Assembly (NCBI GenBank): GCA_029962745.1
Contig: CM057158.1
Coordinates: 14,256,658 to 14,320,657, forward strand
DNA length: 64,000 bases
DNA from: Echinometra lucunter
Lineage: Eukaryota; Echinodermata; Echinoidea; Camarodonta; Echinometridae
Reading direction: 5' to 3'
Shown: positions 54,570 through 64,000 of the stretch, piece after piece
Layout: the number at the start of each line of letters is the position of its first letter
Numbering within the stretch: the stretch's first letter is position 1
The notes under the pieces: generated by a model
Databases searched by the model: none
Told to the model about the DNA's origin: nothing
Seen by the model: only the letters and a program-made list of their open reading frames with translations
Made by a program: the position numbers and the translations under genes

Positions 54570-55135
54570 GGGAAACATTCAATGGAGACCAAAACCCTCA
54601 GGTCAAGTAGTTTTTAAATCAAAGCCGAGGCAGAATAAAACAGATCAACAAAAATTTGAACGAAATCGGACACAGAGTGAAAAAGTTATGCCTATATGAA
54701 ATTGTCTGTTTTTGACCCTACCATAGCTATTAGTGATATGAGTTGTGGACAACTCTCAGTACGTTTTGTATACAGAATTTCACATATTCTTTCTTTTCTT
54801 GAAGACCACATTTTGTTTTCATTCTCCTCATCCAAAATATGTTGTAGTAAAAACACTCCTACATGATATATCTTGGCTTTGGCTTAAGAAAATGTGCAAA
54901 TCTTAAGCAAAAATTGTTAAATCACGTGTGTACAAATATACTGAGAGTTGTCCACAAATGATGTAATCAGTAGCTATGGTAGTGTCATAACAAAATGTCA
55001 AATAGAAAATTTCATATAGCCATAACTTTCTCATTTGGTGTCGATTTTTTTTCTTCAAATTTTCGCTGTAGCGTTTTATTCAATCTTAACTTTGATTTAA
55101 ATACTACTTGATTTTAGTGTTGGTTTCCTTTAACT
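54570..55135. mobile_element. Foldback element
   Basis: The left arm contains GGAGACCAAAACCCTCAGGT, CAAGTAGTTTTTAAATCAAA and GTTGTGGACAACTCTCAGTA. The right arm has the inverted equivalents (CTGAGAGTTGTCCACAAATG, TTTGATTTAAATACTACTTG). Total length about 565 bp, moderately diverged arms. Confidence 0.75.
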
Positions 55136-55482
55136 ACATAAGCCATAGCTCTGATAAATATACCCTCTCCTTTGAATACTAGAACATGAAATTTCCTGAA
55201 CATGAACAACCATTACAGTTCCTCACTTCTTTGTTAAAAATTCATTACGTTACAGAACTTTACATAAATATATGTAATAAAGCGCTGACTCTGATGAATA
55301 CAATTTTTAATTTGAATCCACAAGATTACTGAATAGCTATTTGTCAAAGACTCATTCGATGACTTTACTTAACAATTTAACTGAATATTTCATACAATCA
55401 TAGTGTAAATTTTTAAACAGCAACATAAGTCAACTTCATAGTGAAATGCCCCAATGCGGCTCTGTGTTTTAAACATTAGGTA

Positions 55483-55666
55483 CAGTGGAACCTCAGTATG
55501 ACGAGGTCATTGGGACCACCAAAATTACCTAGTTATTGCAAGAATCTCATTATATCAGGGTTAAAGAACAATAGAATATAAAGAGCTGGGACCAAAATAT
55601 TACCTTGTTATATCAGGAATATATTGTTATACATGTGTCAGATCTCTTTATACCGAGTTTCCACTG
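55483..55666. mobile_element. pogo/Tigger-like MITE with TA target site
   Basis: TA-CAGTGGAACCTCAGTATGAC at the left and TACCGAGTTTCCACTG-TA at the right. The CAGTGGAACCTC end is typical of pogo-type mariner relatives. 184 bp, non-coding. Confidence 0.8.
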
Positions 55667-57217
55667 TATAGTCTTGGTAGGCCCCCAAAACTATTCGTCA
55701 GACTTCTTTGCTTTTAGCTGGTCAGTATTCAGATACTAGCAAAACTAAATGACGTGAAACTTTTTCCTCCTGAAGTTGAATAGTAAACAAAGGAAAGGCA
55801 AAAAAAAAAAAGAAAAGAAATTTTGATCTTGGGTTAGTGACGTAAAATTCCAACAACATTTACATGCATCACAGTCAGTGCCTGCACATGTGTAAATCCA
55901 ATGAGATACACAACAAGCATAACGAAGCACTTTGATCGTTGTGCAGGGAGCAGTTGGGTGGAGGGGTCCATAGCGCAGAGCAGAGTGTAGCTGTTATGCT
56001 GCGTTATTTCACACCAAAATTTTTCGCGAAATTGTGAATGGAATATCACATGATCTCACAAATGCAAAGCAGACAATGTGAGATTATCAGTTTCATGCTA
56101 ATTTTCTTTTTGCTACCAAAACTGTTCATGAGCTTTAACATGTATGACATTGAATACATTTATTAGCTGTACCAATTTCATGAAAATTAATTTGGCAAAA
56201 TTTAGTGATGCTGAAAAATGTACAAAAATATTATGTTGTCTCCATACATAACACTTTAAAAAATCATATTCAATCAGAGGTAGAATTAAAAGATTTCATT
56301 TTCAATTTATAAAACCTTTTTTTTTCCCTACAAAAATTCACATCAGATTGCCTGTATCATTTCAATATTCTCAATTCATAGAGGAACGTTCACCCTTTAT
56401 TTCAAACTTAGCCATCTACATGAGGAGCTTGAAATATAAATTTCAAAATACAAATTGTGTAATTTTAAAAAGCCAAGACTACAACTTTATGAGAGAAAAA
56501 CATTTACAAATTTATACTTAACAAAGCAGCCTACAATTTCCAAGGTAATCAATTTTGAATTCTCACTGTGAAAAACATTATTGCTACAATTCTACTTTGG
56601 TTTCAAACGTATTCAATACAAATACCTCCCTTAGTACTGTTATCAATAATGCATAGAAAACATGAACGGTTTATTAATCCATTGAGCACAATCAGATTTC
56701 AGCATGACACATATTTTCCATAGACCCTAGCCTGGCCTAGCATTCATCTGGTTAAGAAGCAATTTGCTACCACACAATCTAAGTAGATATATTGAAACAA
56801 CTGTAATAATACTTAACTTCACAGGGAAAGCATTTTAATTTTTTTTTTTTTTTTAATGTACTTTCAGTTGAGTATCAAAAAAAAAAAAAACTATTTGCAT
56901 ACAAAAAGTGCATGTGTATACATACAGATGTGTTCAAGGAACGTTTAACACCAATAATTTTCATCTAGATTACTCCAAGTTTTGAGTAACCACATGTTAA
57001 GCACTTCTTTTCTGTTACCTACTCTACAATAAATAAATGAAAGGCTGTTCGAAAACATGCAAAACTAAATCTACAACTATTGTCACTTTAAAATTGTTAG
57101 TAGATGACGAAAAGAATACTCTTTTTAATCAGAAAAGGAAGACACTGGAATAAGCTATAGTTGTGAAGCATCTAATTTCTACCATTCTGCATCTAGGTTT
57201 TGATGAGATTTCGACTT

Positions 57218-60200
57218 TTATATTTCCATGGTTACATTGTCCCTATCATCTGTTGTTTCATCTGCAAAAGCATCATTTGAATAAGCATTGTCTCCTGCAT
57301 GAAACGGTGGAGAATCTCTTCCACCAAGGGTGTGGTAAATATTTCTGGAATATGGTGTCCTTTCATTAGATGCACCATAATCCCTCGAGTATCTAGGAGC
57401 AGCACCTCTTGCGGGAGAGACACTACTGCTCTGAGCTGCTGCTGCTGAATAGCTTGGAGGTTCAGCTGGTAGTGAGAAACCTGAAGATACCAGGTCTGGA
57501 ATAGTGGAAGACAGGTACCCCTGTGGCCTCTGAGGACCGGTAGGGAGGGGCGTGGCAGCATTCCCAGGGGTGCGTGGAATCTCTGATGTGGAGGTGGGTG
57601 GTCCTGATGTTGATGCACCTGCAGCTTGTGAGTGTGCTATCGGTGGTATAGCTTGATTAATGTTTAATGCGAGTGGTTCTCTTCCCAGATTCCCCTGGAA
57701 GACAGATTGAGGGGTGTAACTAGAGATCATTTCATATTGAGGGGGTGGTTCTGATGGCACGGGTAAGGGAACTTGGGGGTAAGTGTTGGATGGTGCAGGA
57801 GGAGGTGAATTGATGTGTAAGGTTTGACCATAGCTGTTATAGAACACATTCTGATTGATGGAGTACACCTGGGGTGACCTGGGGCTGGCTGGTGGCAAGT
57901 TCGATCGTGATTCTGATGTCCGAGGCTCGGTCGTCTCAGGCTTGCGGTTCCTCCTCCCGTAGCAAAATGTTACCAACACCATGATGATAACAAACATGGC
58001 AATACATCCTGTTACTATAGCAACTATGGCTCCTCTTGACAGACCACTCGCTAGGAACAGAATAGAAAAAGAAATCACATGTTAATGGTAAAATTCTTTA
58101 TCAAGAACGAACACGGTATCTTTACCTAAAATCTACCAAAATCTAGTGCGCATTCATTCAAATCACTAAAAGAAAGTTTAGCAATTGTACTGAAATATGT
58201 ACACAGTATACAGGTTGAGACAAAAACACCAATTCTACAATATAAAAAAAAAACATTCAGAGGACTACAGGGGGGTGTTTCACAAAGAGTTAAATTTGAC
58301 TTAAAATCGAACTTAAATTCCTAGTTACGTGCCGTATATTACGCATCTTCTCATTGGTCAGATCATACTCAGGGGACGCGCACTAGTGAGAAGTCTATCA
58401 CTGAGATTAGGCGTTAAATACCAGATGTGCACTGTCGCTTAAGCATGACTCTAAGTCAAACTTAACTCTTTGTGAAACACCACCCAGGTTATGATTCAGA
58501 AACTCCAGGGATCATAGCCCTATGTATGCCCTCTGATGGAGTAAACGTAGATCTTGAAAGGAAAATTAATGTTCACATAACTCACCAGTACCACTTCTGC
58601 AGACAATCCCTACATCCTCCTGATGGGCGCAGTTATGCTCTCCCCACCCGTTATGACTGCAGTACCTGATGGAGCTCTCACTCCCCTCACAATGGACATC
58701 ATCCAGCCAAATCTGTCCTTCTCCCATCGGGAAACTAGCCTTGAAATCTTCTACTCCCATGAAGCCAAGCTCCTGGCAAGCCACCTCAGCGTCTGCTTCA
58801 TCCCAGGAATCGTCACAGACAGTACCCCAGGTACCCTCAAAGTAGATCTCTAGACGACCACCGCGGGAATCGCTTCCATCCACCAGCCGGATCTGGGAGG
58901 AGCCTGAAGAGAGGATAGAGAGCCGACGGACAGTACCGAATTCTTTAATTCATTTTAGCACACATGTAACTGATTGCTACTGCAAAGAACTGATAATGCC
59001 AATACAATGGTTCAGAAAAATCATGTAAATTAAAATTCCACTTAATCAGAGAAGGGAGGTCATAAAAAGACGGACTACATCTTAACCTGTTAGGTATGAT
59101 TTGATTTCAGTATAACATGCTTTTTCCAAAGACTCTACCCTGATTTATCTTGGACTTAGTATTCAACACTTAAATCTTAAGAGTATGCATTATGGTCCAT
59201 ATCAAAGTCAAGCATTATAAGTGATTTCTTTTTGTGTCAAGTTCACATGATACAAGTTGTTATCCAACCAAAGCTTTTTTCAACACATTGTATTTAACAC
59301 ATTAAACTGAAAAGGCAAATAACTCTGGTTTATTCTGTAGCTCCTTATAATAGACTCATAGTACATGTATTCTCACTATGAACATGACGGACAAAGAAAG
59401 CGGACAAAATAAACAACCCCTCATTCTACCCTTCACAATGGTTCTGATAGTCAAAAGAACATCCCTTCACTGCTACTATCTAAAATATGTGGAACAGGTG
59501 TAACATGCATATTCACCTGGAACTACTGATTAAACATAATAGCAGTGAAGGGATGTTCTTTTGACTACCAGAACCATTGTGAAGGGTAGAATGAGAGGTT
59601 GTTTATTTTGTCCACTTTCTTTGTCGGTCATGTTCATAGTGTCTGCTTCCTCCACTCTTACCATCATCGGTGCAGATCACTCCGGCATCTTCTATATGAT
59701 CGCAGTTATGTTCCCCCCACCCACTGCTGGGACATGAGAAGATAGAGGGCTCTGTCCCATCACACATGACATCATCCAACCATATCACTCCAGTGCCACC
59801 CCCGAAGCTCGCAGCCAGAGTTGCCTTCTCTGCATTGGTGTATCCCAGCTGCCTGCAGATCACCCTCGCATCGTCGATGTCCCAATGGTCATCGCAGATC
59901 GTTCCCCATCGGTCGTTGTAGACGACCTCAACGCGACCTTCTGAAGCAACGTTCCCACCAACAAGCCGGATGGTGTAGGAATTATCTGCACAGAAATGGA
60001 TATGAATATGATGTTTTTCAAAGGATTTTTTAAATTATACAGACACCTCTTTCTAGCAAAGACATTTTACAAATATGCATGGAATCATGATTTTACTGCA
60101 CAAGATGAGGGAATAGCACTGTATTTGGACAACTTATCTACAATCATAAATTATACCAAAGTAGAAAGTGATCAGAAACAGTCCAGTTTATGTTCCAAAA

Positions 60201-62268
60201 GTGCTAATTCATCTTAAAGTGTTTGTTTATATGTGATCATTTATTGTTTTACTTAATATATATAATTCAGCTTATTGATTTCATGTAGCGAGTAAAAGAA
60301 TCTGATGCACTGATTTCTATGTTGGGGGAATCATACATATATATATATATATATATCCAACAGTAAAATCTACTTAATATGCCCACTGATTTCTTGTAGC
60401 AATTAAAAAAACTGATGCAATGATTTCTACATTGGGGGACTCATACATATATATCCAATAGGACAATCTACTTATTTTCAAAATTACTTCATGCAAAGGT
60501 TTGAGAAATACCTGTATTTTCTAGGTATAAGAGGAATTTTTGCTTATTTGCTCATTCACTGTTGTTTGTTTACTTACAACAGAGGTTCATCCCTCCTGTG
60601 CCAACAGCTTTACACACACATTTAAAACATATTCCTTTGTGGGACAATTGTTAATTCAAGTTCTTTCTTTTTATAAACTTATTGTACATCTTGATACAAT
60701 GAAAATGTTCAGTAATATCAGAAACTCCACAATCAAACCATTTCAAATTCCACAAAGAAAATAGAAATTTCTGTCTAAAATATGAAGTACAAACTGCCTA
60801 CGGCACTCAAAGTATCAAACTTGAATTATGTGTGTGGGTTCAACTGTAAACCTGTTCAGACAAATTCCGTAAACATGCTTTGAATAGAATTGCGTCAATC
60901 CTCCTTCATGCCTGATTAGGTCCTTTGCAGCGTGAGAAGTTATGAGGTCACTGTACATTCTTTATATCACGGTACACATTCGGATCTGGTACTGTTTGTG
61001 AATGCAAAGTGTTTGGGTGTCATGCACACGACCAAAAGCATGAGTAAAATTCTTTATATCATGGTTTTGTATTTGGTATTCTTTGTGCAAAATACAGGAT
61101 GTTTGGGTTTCATAAATACGACCAAAAGCATGAGGAAATTTGGTACCAAATATCAATGTACACATCATCCAGGTTTCAAATACTTTGGAATATACACTAG
61201 GTAGTTTTAAGAAAAATGTTTATCAGAGCTGAATAAAATATCAGTACAAGACAGTGGATGTTACCACTGTACCAAAGGTAAAAATCTTCATTTCATGATT
61301 GAGTTCTAAATCACACTTACAGTGTACATTCAGCTGAGCAAATCCCCTCCCTACCACCCCCACACACACACACAAACAAGGAGGAAAAATCCCCAGAAAG
61401 CATGTAATTGCAAAACACAAGTCGTATCAATAACGTTTTACAGGTAAAAGGAATTGACAAGTCTTGAGCAAGTTATTTCTGTCATAGTTTTCAAACACAC
61501 ATTAGAGTATTAACAAATAATCCTCACAATTTGTGTAATCATTATACATACATCACAATGACTGTCACTAACATTCTAACACAGATCAAAGAGAACTGAC
61601 TAATCTTGAGCAAGTTATTTCTGTCATAGTTTCCAATCACTCAAGTACGTGTAAACATACAAAAATACTATTATCTATATACAGTTGAATTATTTCAAAT
61701 GTAACAGGTGTTGTGGCAAAGCTGGTAATCAAGGGGTCATGAGTTTGATTCCCACTGATGCCTGGCTCCTTATGTCCTTCGGCAATGCATTTAATCCACC
61801 TTTGCTGCACTCCACCAAGGTGCATGCTTATGATTATTCATTGTATGTGCCTTTCACACCCTTTGGGCTGGATATGCTGCAGGGTATGATCTGTATGAAT
61901 ATCTTCATTATCATCATTACAGTACATGCATCTCAAAGCACTGCATTATAAAATAACTGTGATAGTATTTGGCAACAATAGTCATAACTGACTGGTTGTC
62001 TCAAAGCTCAAAGACAACAATAAATAACAACAACAAACAAGACAAATGCACAAGAACAAAGCTCACCTGCTGTTTGGCATACAACACCAGCATCTTCGTT
62101 ATGAAAACAATTATGCATCGTTAGCCCATCATGAAGACAATCGGTGAGATTCATTTCTGTCCCAATGCACTGGACATTGTCTAAAATGATACGTCCATCC
62201 CCTTGACCATAAGCAGCTGAGACTGGTGCTTCCAGAGCATCCCTGAAACCAAGCTGTCTACAGACAAC
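57218..62268 (-). CDS. SRCR-D: membrane receptor with at least 3 SRCR domains, 5' end outside window
   Basis: Visible exons in transcript order: 62268-62067 (C-terminal two thirds of an SRCR domain), 59985-59662 (SRCR), 58903-58586 (SRCR) and 58050-57218 (TM and tail, stop TAA at 57220-57218). They sum to 1677 nt in frame (558 aa). The first visible exon starts at [13 protein letters not shown], so this SRCR domain is split over two exons (phase 0), unlike the single-exon domains of A-C; the missing half and signal peptide lie beyond 64000. TM helix: [20 protein letters not shown], followed by CYGRRNRK as stop-transfer. The ~250-residue tail is Pro/Ser-rich, with PPQY overlapping YEMI then SSY, and a second PPSY. 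A foldback element sits 20 bp past the donor of exon 59985-59662. Points toward SRCR-C. Confidence 0.85.
58270..58487. mobile_element. MITE with GGTGTTTCACAAAGAG inverted ends
   Basis: Left GGTGTTTCACAAAGAGTTAA then TTTGACTTA; right TAAGTCAAACTTAACTC then TTTGTGAAACACC. About 215 bp, in the SRCR-D intron before the TM exon. Confidence 0.8.
59374..59641. mobile_element. Foldback element, copy 2 (family also at 27349-27617)
   Basis: Ends CACTATGAACATGACGGAC and GTCATGTTCATAGTG. Body nearly identical to the copy upstream of SRCR-A. In SRCR-D orientation it begins 20 bp downstream of a splice donor. Confidence 0.9.
60955..61140 (+). repeat. ~95-bp direct repeat, two copies
   Basis: ATTCTTTATATCA through ACGACCAAAAGCATGAG occurs twice in a row with moderate divergence, in SRCR-D intronic DNA. 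Another diverged duplicate containing (TA)n and CCAATA/CCAACAG lies at about 60300-60475. Confidence 0.75.
61706..61935 (+). mobile_element. Diverged tRNA-derived SINE
   Basis: GTGTTGTGGCAAAGCTGGTA, GAGTTTGATTCCC (B-box-like) and ATGTCCTTCGGCAATGCAT match the order of motifs in the SINE at 48955-49255. The rest is poorly conserved and ends in an (ATC)n-rich tail. Degenerate copy in the large SRCR-D intron. Confidence 0.7.
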
Positions 62269-63745
62269 CTGTGTGTGAACAGAAAGATAAAAATATAGTG
62301 GATTTGTTTGTTTGTTTGTTTGTTTGTTTGTCATGGCCATTCCCTTGACCATAGGCAGCTGAGACTGGTGCTTCCACAGCATCTCTGAAACCAAGCTGTC
62401 TACAAACAACCTGCATGTGAACAGAAAACATGCCAATGCTGGGTGTTTGTTTGTTTGTTTGTTGTTTTGTTTGTCTGGTCCATTCCCTTTACCATAGGAA
62501 GCCAAGACTGGTGTTTCCAGAGCATCTCTGAAAGCTGTCTACAGACAACCTGTGTGTGAACAAAAAGATAAACAGATACTGGGTTTGTCTTTGTTTATTC
62601 ATTGTTTGTTTGTTTGTCTGTTTGTCATGTCTATTCCCTTGACCACAGGTTGGTGAGATTGGTGCTTCCAGAGCATCTCTTAAATCAGGCTGTCTACAGA
62701 CAATGTGGTATATACAAAATATAAACATATCATGGGTTGGTCTTTGTTTATTCATTTGTTTGTTTGTTTGTCATGTCCATTCCCTTAACCATAGGCAGCC
62801 GAGACTGGTACTTCCAGAGGATCTCTGAAATCAAAATGTCTAAAGACAACCTTTGTGAGAACAAAAAGATAAACAGATACTGGATTTGTTTGTCTGTTTG
62901 TTTGTTTGTTTGTTTGTTTGTTATGTCAATTCCCTTGACCATAGGCAGCTGAAACTGGTGCTTCTAGAGCATCTCTGAAACCAAGCTGTCTCCAAACAAC
63001 CATATATATATATTTTATGTGCATCTTATGTTGCTTCCCCGCCAACATCACTCTAGGTGGCGTCCTAGCGTATTCACTGGTTCAGTGACTCTTGCTCGTG
63101 TGACGTACCACATCACATGACCAAACACACAAGCAGGAATCACTGAACCACTCCCACAACTCCACCAGGTAATAAATAAAATGTTTATTTCATTTCTTTT
63201 TGGTTATATTAGTTTTGATATTCTTTTTTTTATTTTCCCTAAGTTCTTTACCGTTTATTTATGCTTGTCATTTCGTTTGTTTCTGTCTGTTTAGTTGTAG
63301 AACCCTTGATAAAGGCCTTTGAAGCCGAAAGCTCGGGACATTAAAAGTGGATTTCACAGCTACGTCCTTCGCTGTCTTGCGTATTTCATTTTATATGCCA
63401 TTAAACAAGACAGGGCAATCATGTTAATGGGTTGTGCACACATTGCATTTATATATATATCATATATATAAACATATCCTGGGTTTGTCTTTGTTTATTC
63501 ATTTGTTTGTCTGTTCCCTTGTCCATTCCCTTGAACACAGGTTGGTGAGATTGGTGCTTCCAGAACATCTTGGAAACCAAGCTGTCTACACACAACCTGG
63601 TATATAAACAAAATATAAACATATCCTGGGTTTGTCTTTGTTTGTATGTTTTTAGGTTTAATTCATTTGTCATGTCCATTTCCTGCACCATTGAAGCTGC
63701 AACTGATGTTCCAGAGTATCCCTATAACCAAATGTCTAAACAACC
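62203..63745 (-). repeat. Array of partial SRCR exon copies with TTTG microsatellites
   Basis: Unit of about 145-150 bp: a splice-acceptor-like tract (TTCTGTTCACACACAG), ~70 bp of SRCR exon coding [20 protein letters not shown], then (CAAA)n. Copies in plus coordinates: about 62203-62268 (start of the real exon), 62343-62411, 62485-62551 (with a 4-bp deletion), 62637-62704, 62788-62852, 62936-63002, and after an insertion 63532-63598 and a degenerate 63675-63745. Only the first continues into the rest of the domain. The others are dead duplicates of the intron-exon boundary. Confidence 0.88.
63003..63445. mobile_element. Insertion splitting the partial-exon array
   Basis: About 440 bp of unrelated sequence flanked by (TA)n-rich ends interrupts the array. 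Near its right side is CCCTTGATAAAGGCCTTTGA followed by AGCCGAAAGCTCGGGACA, which resembles the hairpin 3' ends of some retroelements. No coding region. Element class uncertain. Confidence 0.45.
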
Positions 63746-64000
63746 TAATATCAAAGAGAAAGATTTGCTTGATTTTTCCTTGTTCCTATGTTTTATTTGT
63801 TTGTTTGTTTGTTTATTTGTTTGTTTCAATGACTCTTTGGACCTGACAGAACCAAAAGTAAGAATAGAAGTAAAGCATACACCGAAACCAATATAAAGAA
63901 AGAGAATGTAATGAAATGCTCCTAACAAGCAAGATAAGTCAAGTGGAAAGCAATCCATTATACAACCACCATCCCACCAATATCATTATTTATCACATGA
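63746..64000. other. Window end; SRCR-D intron
   Basis: AT-rich with one (TTTG)n tract at about 63796-63828. Presumed intron of SRCR-D; no exon seen. Confidence 0.4.

Larger units (their letters stand above)
52031..57217. other. Convergent intergenic region between SRCR-C and SRCR-D
   Basis: Shared 3' flank of two genes that point at each other. It holds four MITE/foldback elements (listed separately) and AT-rich sequence, but no coding exon. Confidence 0.6.

Overview
This is eukaryotic genomic DNA. Coding sequence is split into short exons with GT..AG introns, GC content is low, and the spaces between exons are full of microsatellites, minisatellites, foldback elements, MITEs and tRNA-derived SINEs. 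A cluster of multi-domain SRCR receptor genes together with (GTCC)n-headed ~150-160 bp core-repeat elements points to a marine invertebrate deuterostome. An echinoderm such as a sea urchin is most likely, but the species cannot be fixed from sequence alone. A run of exactly 500 N at 3496-3995 marks a draft-assembly gap.

Layout. (1) 1-4356 holds no recognisable gene. It carries two 15-bp minisatellite arrays in opposite orientation, then the gap. (2) 4357-18652 (+) holds seven exons of a lysosomal phospholipase A2 / LCAT-like gene (PLA2G15 family). All catalytic residues and the stop are present; only the first, signal-peptide exon is missing. Its introns hold a 1.27-kb non-autonomous hAT element with an 8-bp target duplication, a 1.9-kb near-perfect palindrome, 157-bp core-repeat elements, a LINE reverse-transcriptase fragment and a foldback element. 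(3) 18653-27770 is intergenic and made largely of mobile-element remains. (4) 27771-52030 (+) holds three head-to-tail genes for type I membrane proteins with scavenger-receptor cysteine-rich (SRCR) domains, here called SRCR-A (588 aa, 3 SRCR), SRCR-B (430 aa, 2 SRCR) and SRCR-C (735 aa, 5 SRCR). (5) 57218 to beyond 62268 (-) holds a convergent fourth gene, SRCR-D, cut by the window edge. Beyond its first visible exon lies an array of about seven further copies of that exon's splice acceptor and first ~70 bp, separated by TTTG repeats.

How the genes fit together. In SRCR-A, -B and -C a short signal-peptide exon is followed by one-exon-per-SRCR-domain units, all phase 1-1, and a last exon carrying the transmembrane helix and a proline-rich tail. 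The exon sums are exact multiples of three (1767, 1293 and 2208 nt; 1677 nt for the visible part of SRCR-D), which supports the models. A and B are recent tandem paralogues that differ by one SRCR exon. The most interesting signal is in the cytoplasmic tails. All four genes, although otherwise diverged, carry a composite PPxY motif whose tyrosine also begins a Yxx(hydrophobic) sorting motif, followed closely by SSY (PPSYDQL, PPSYDEL, PPSYDSI, PPQYEMI). SRCR-A also has an NPxY motif. I infer a family of pattern-recognition or scavenger receptors sharing a WW-domain (NEDD4-type ubiquitin ligase) and/or AP-2 endocytic control element. None of the SRCR genes is named here because orthology cannot be assigned without a search.
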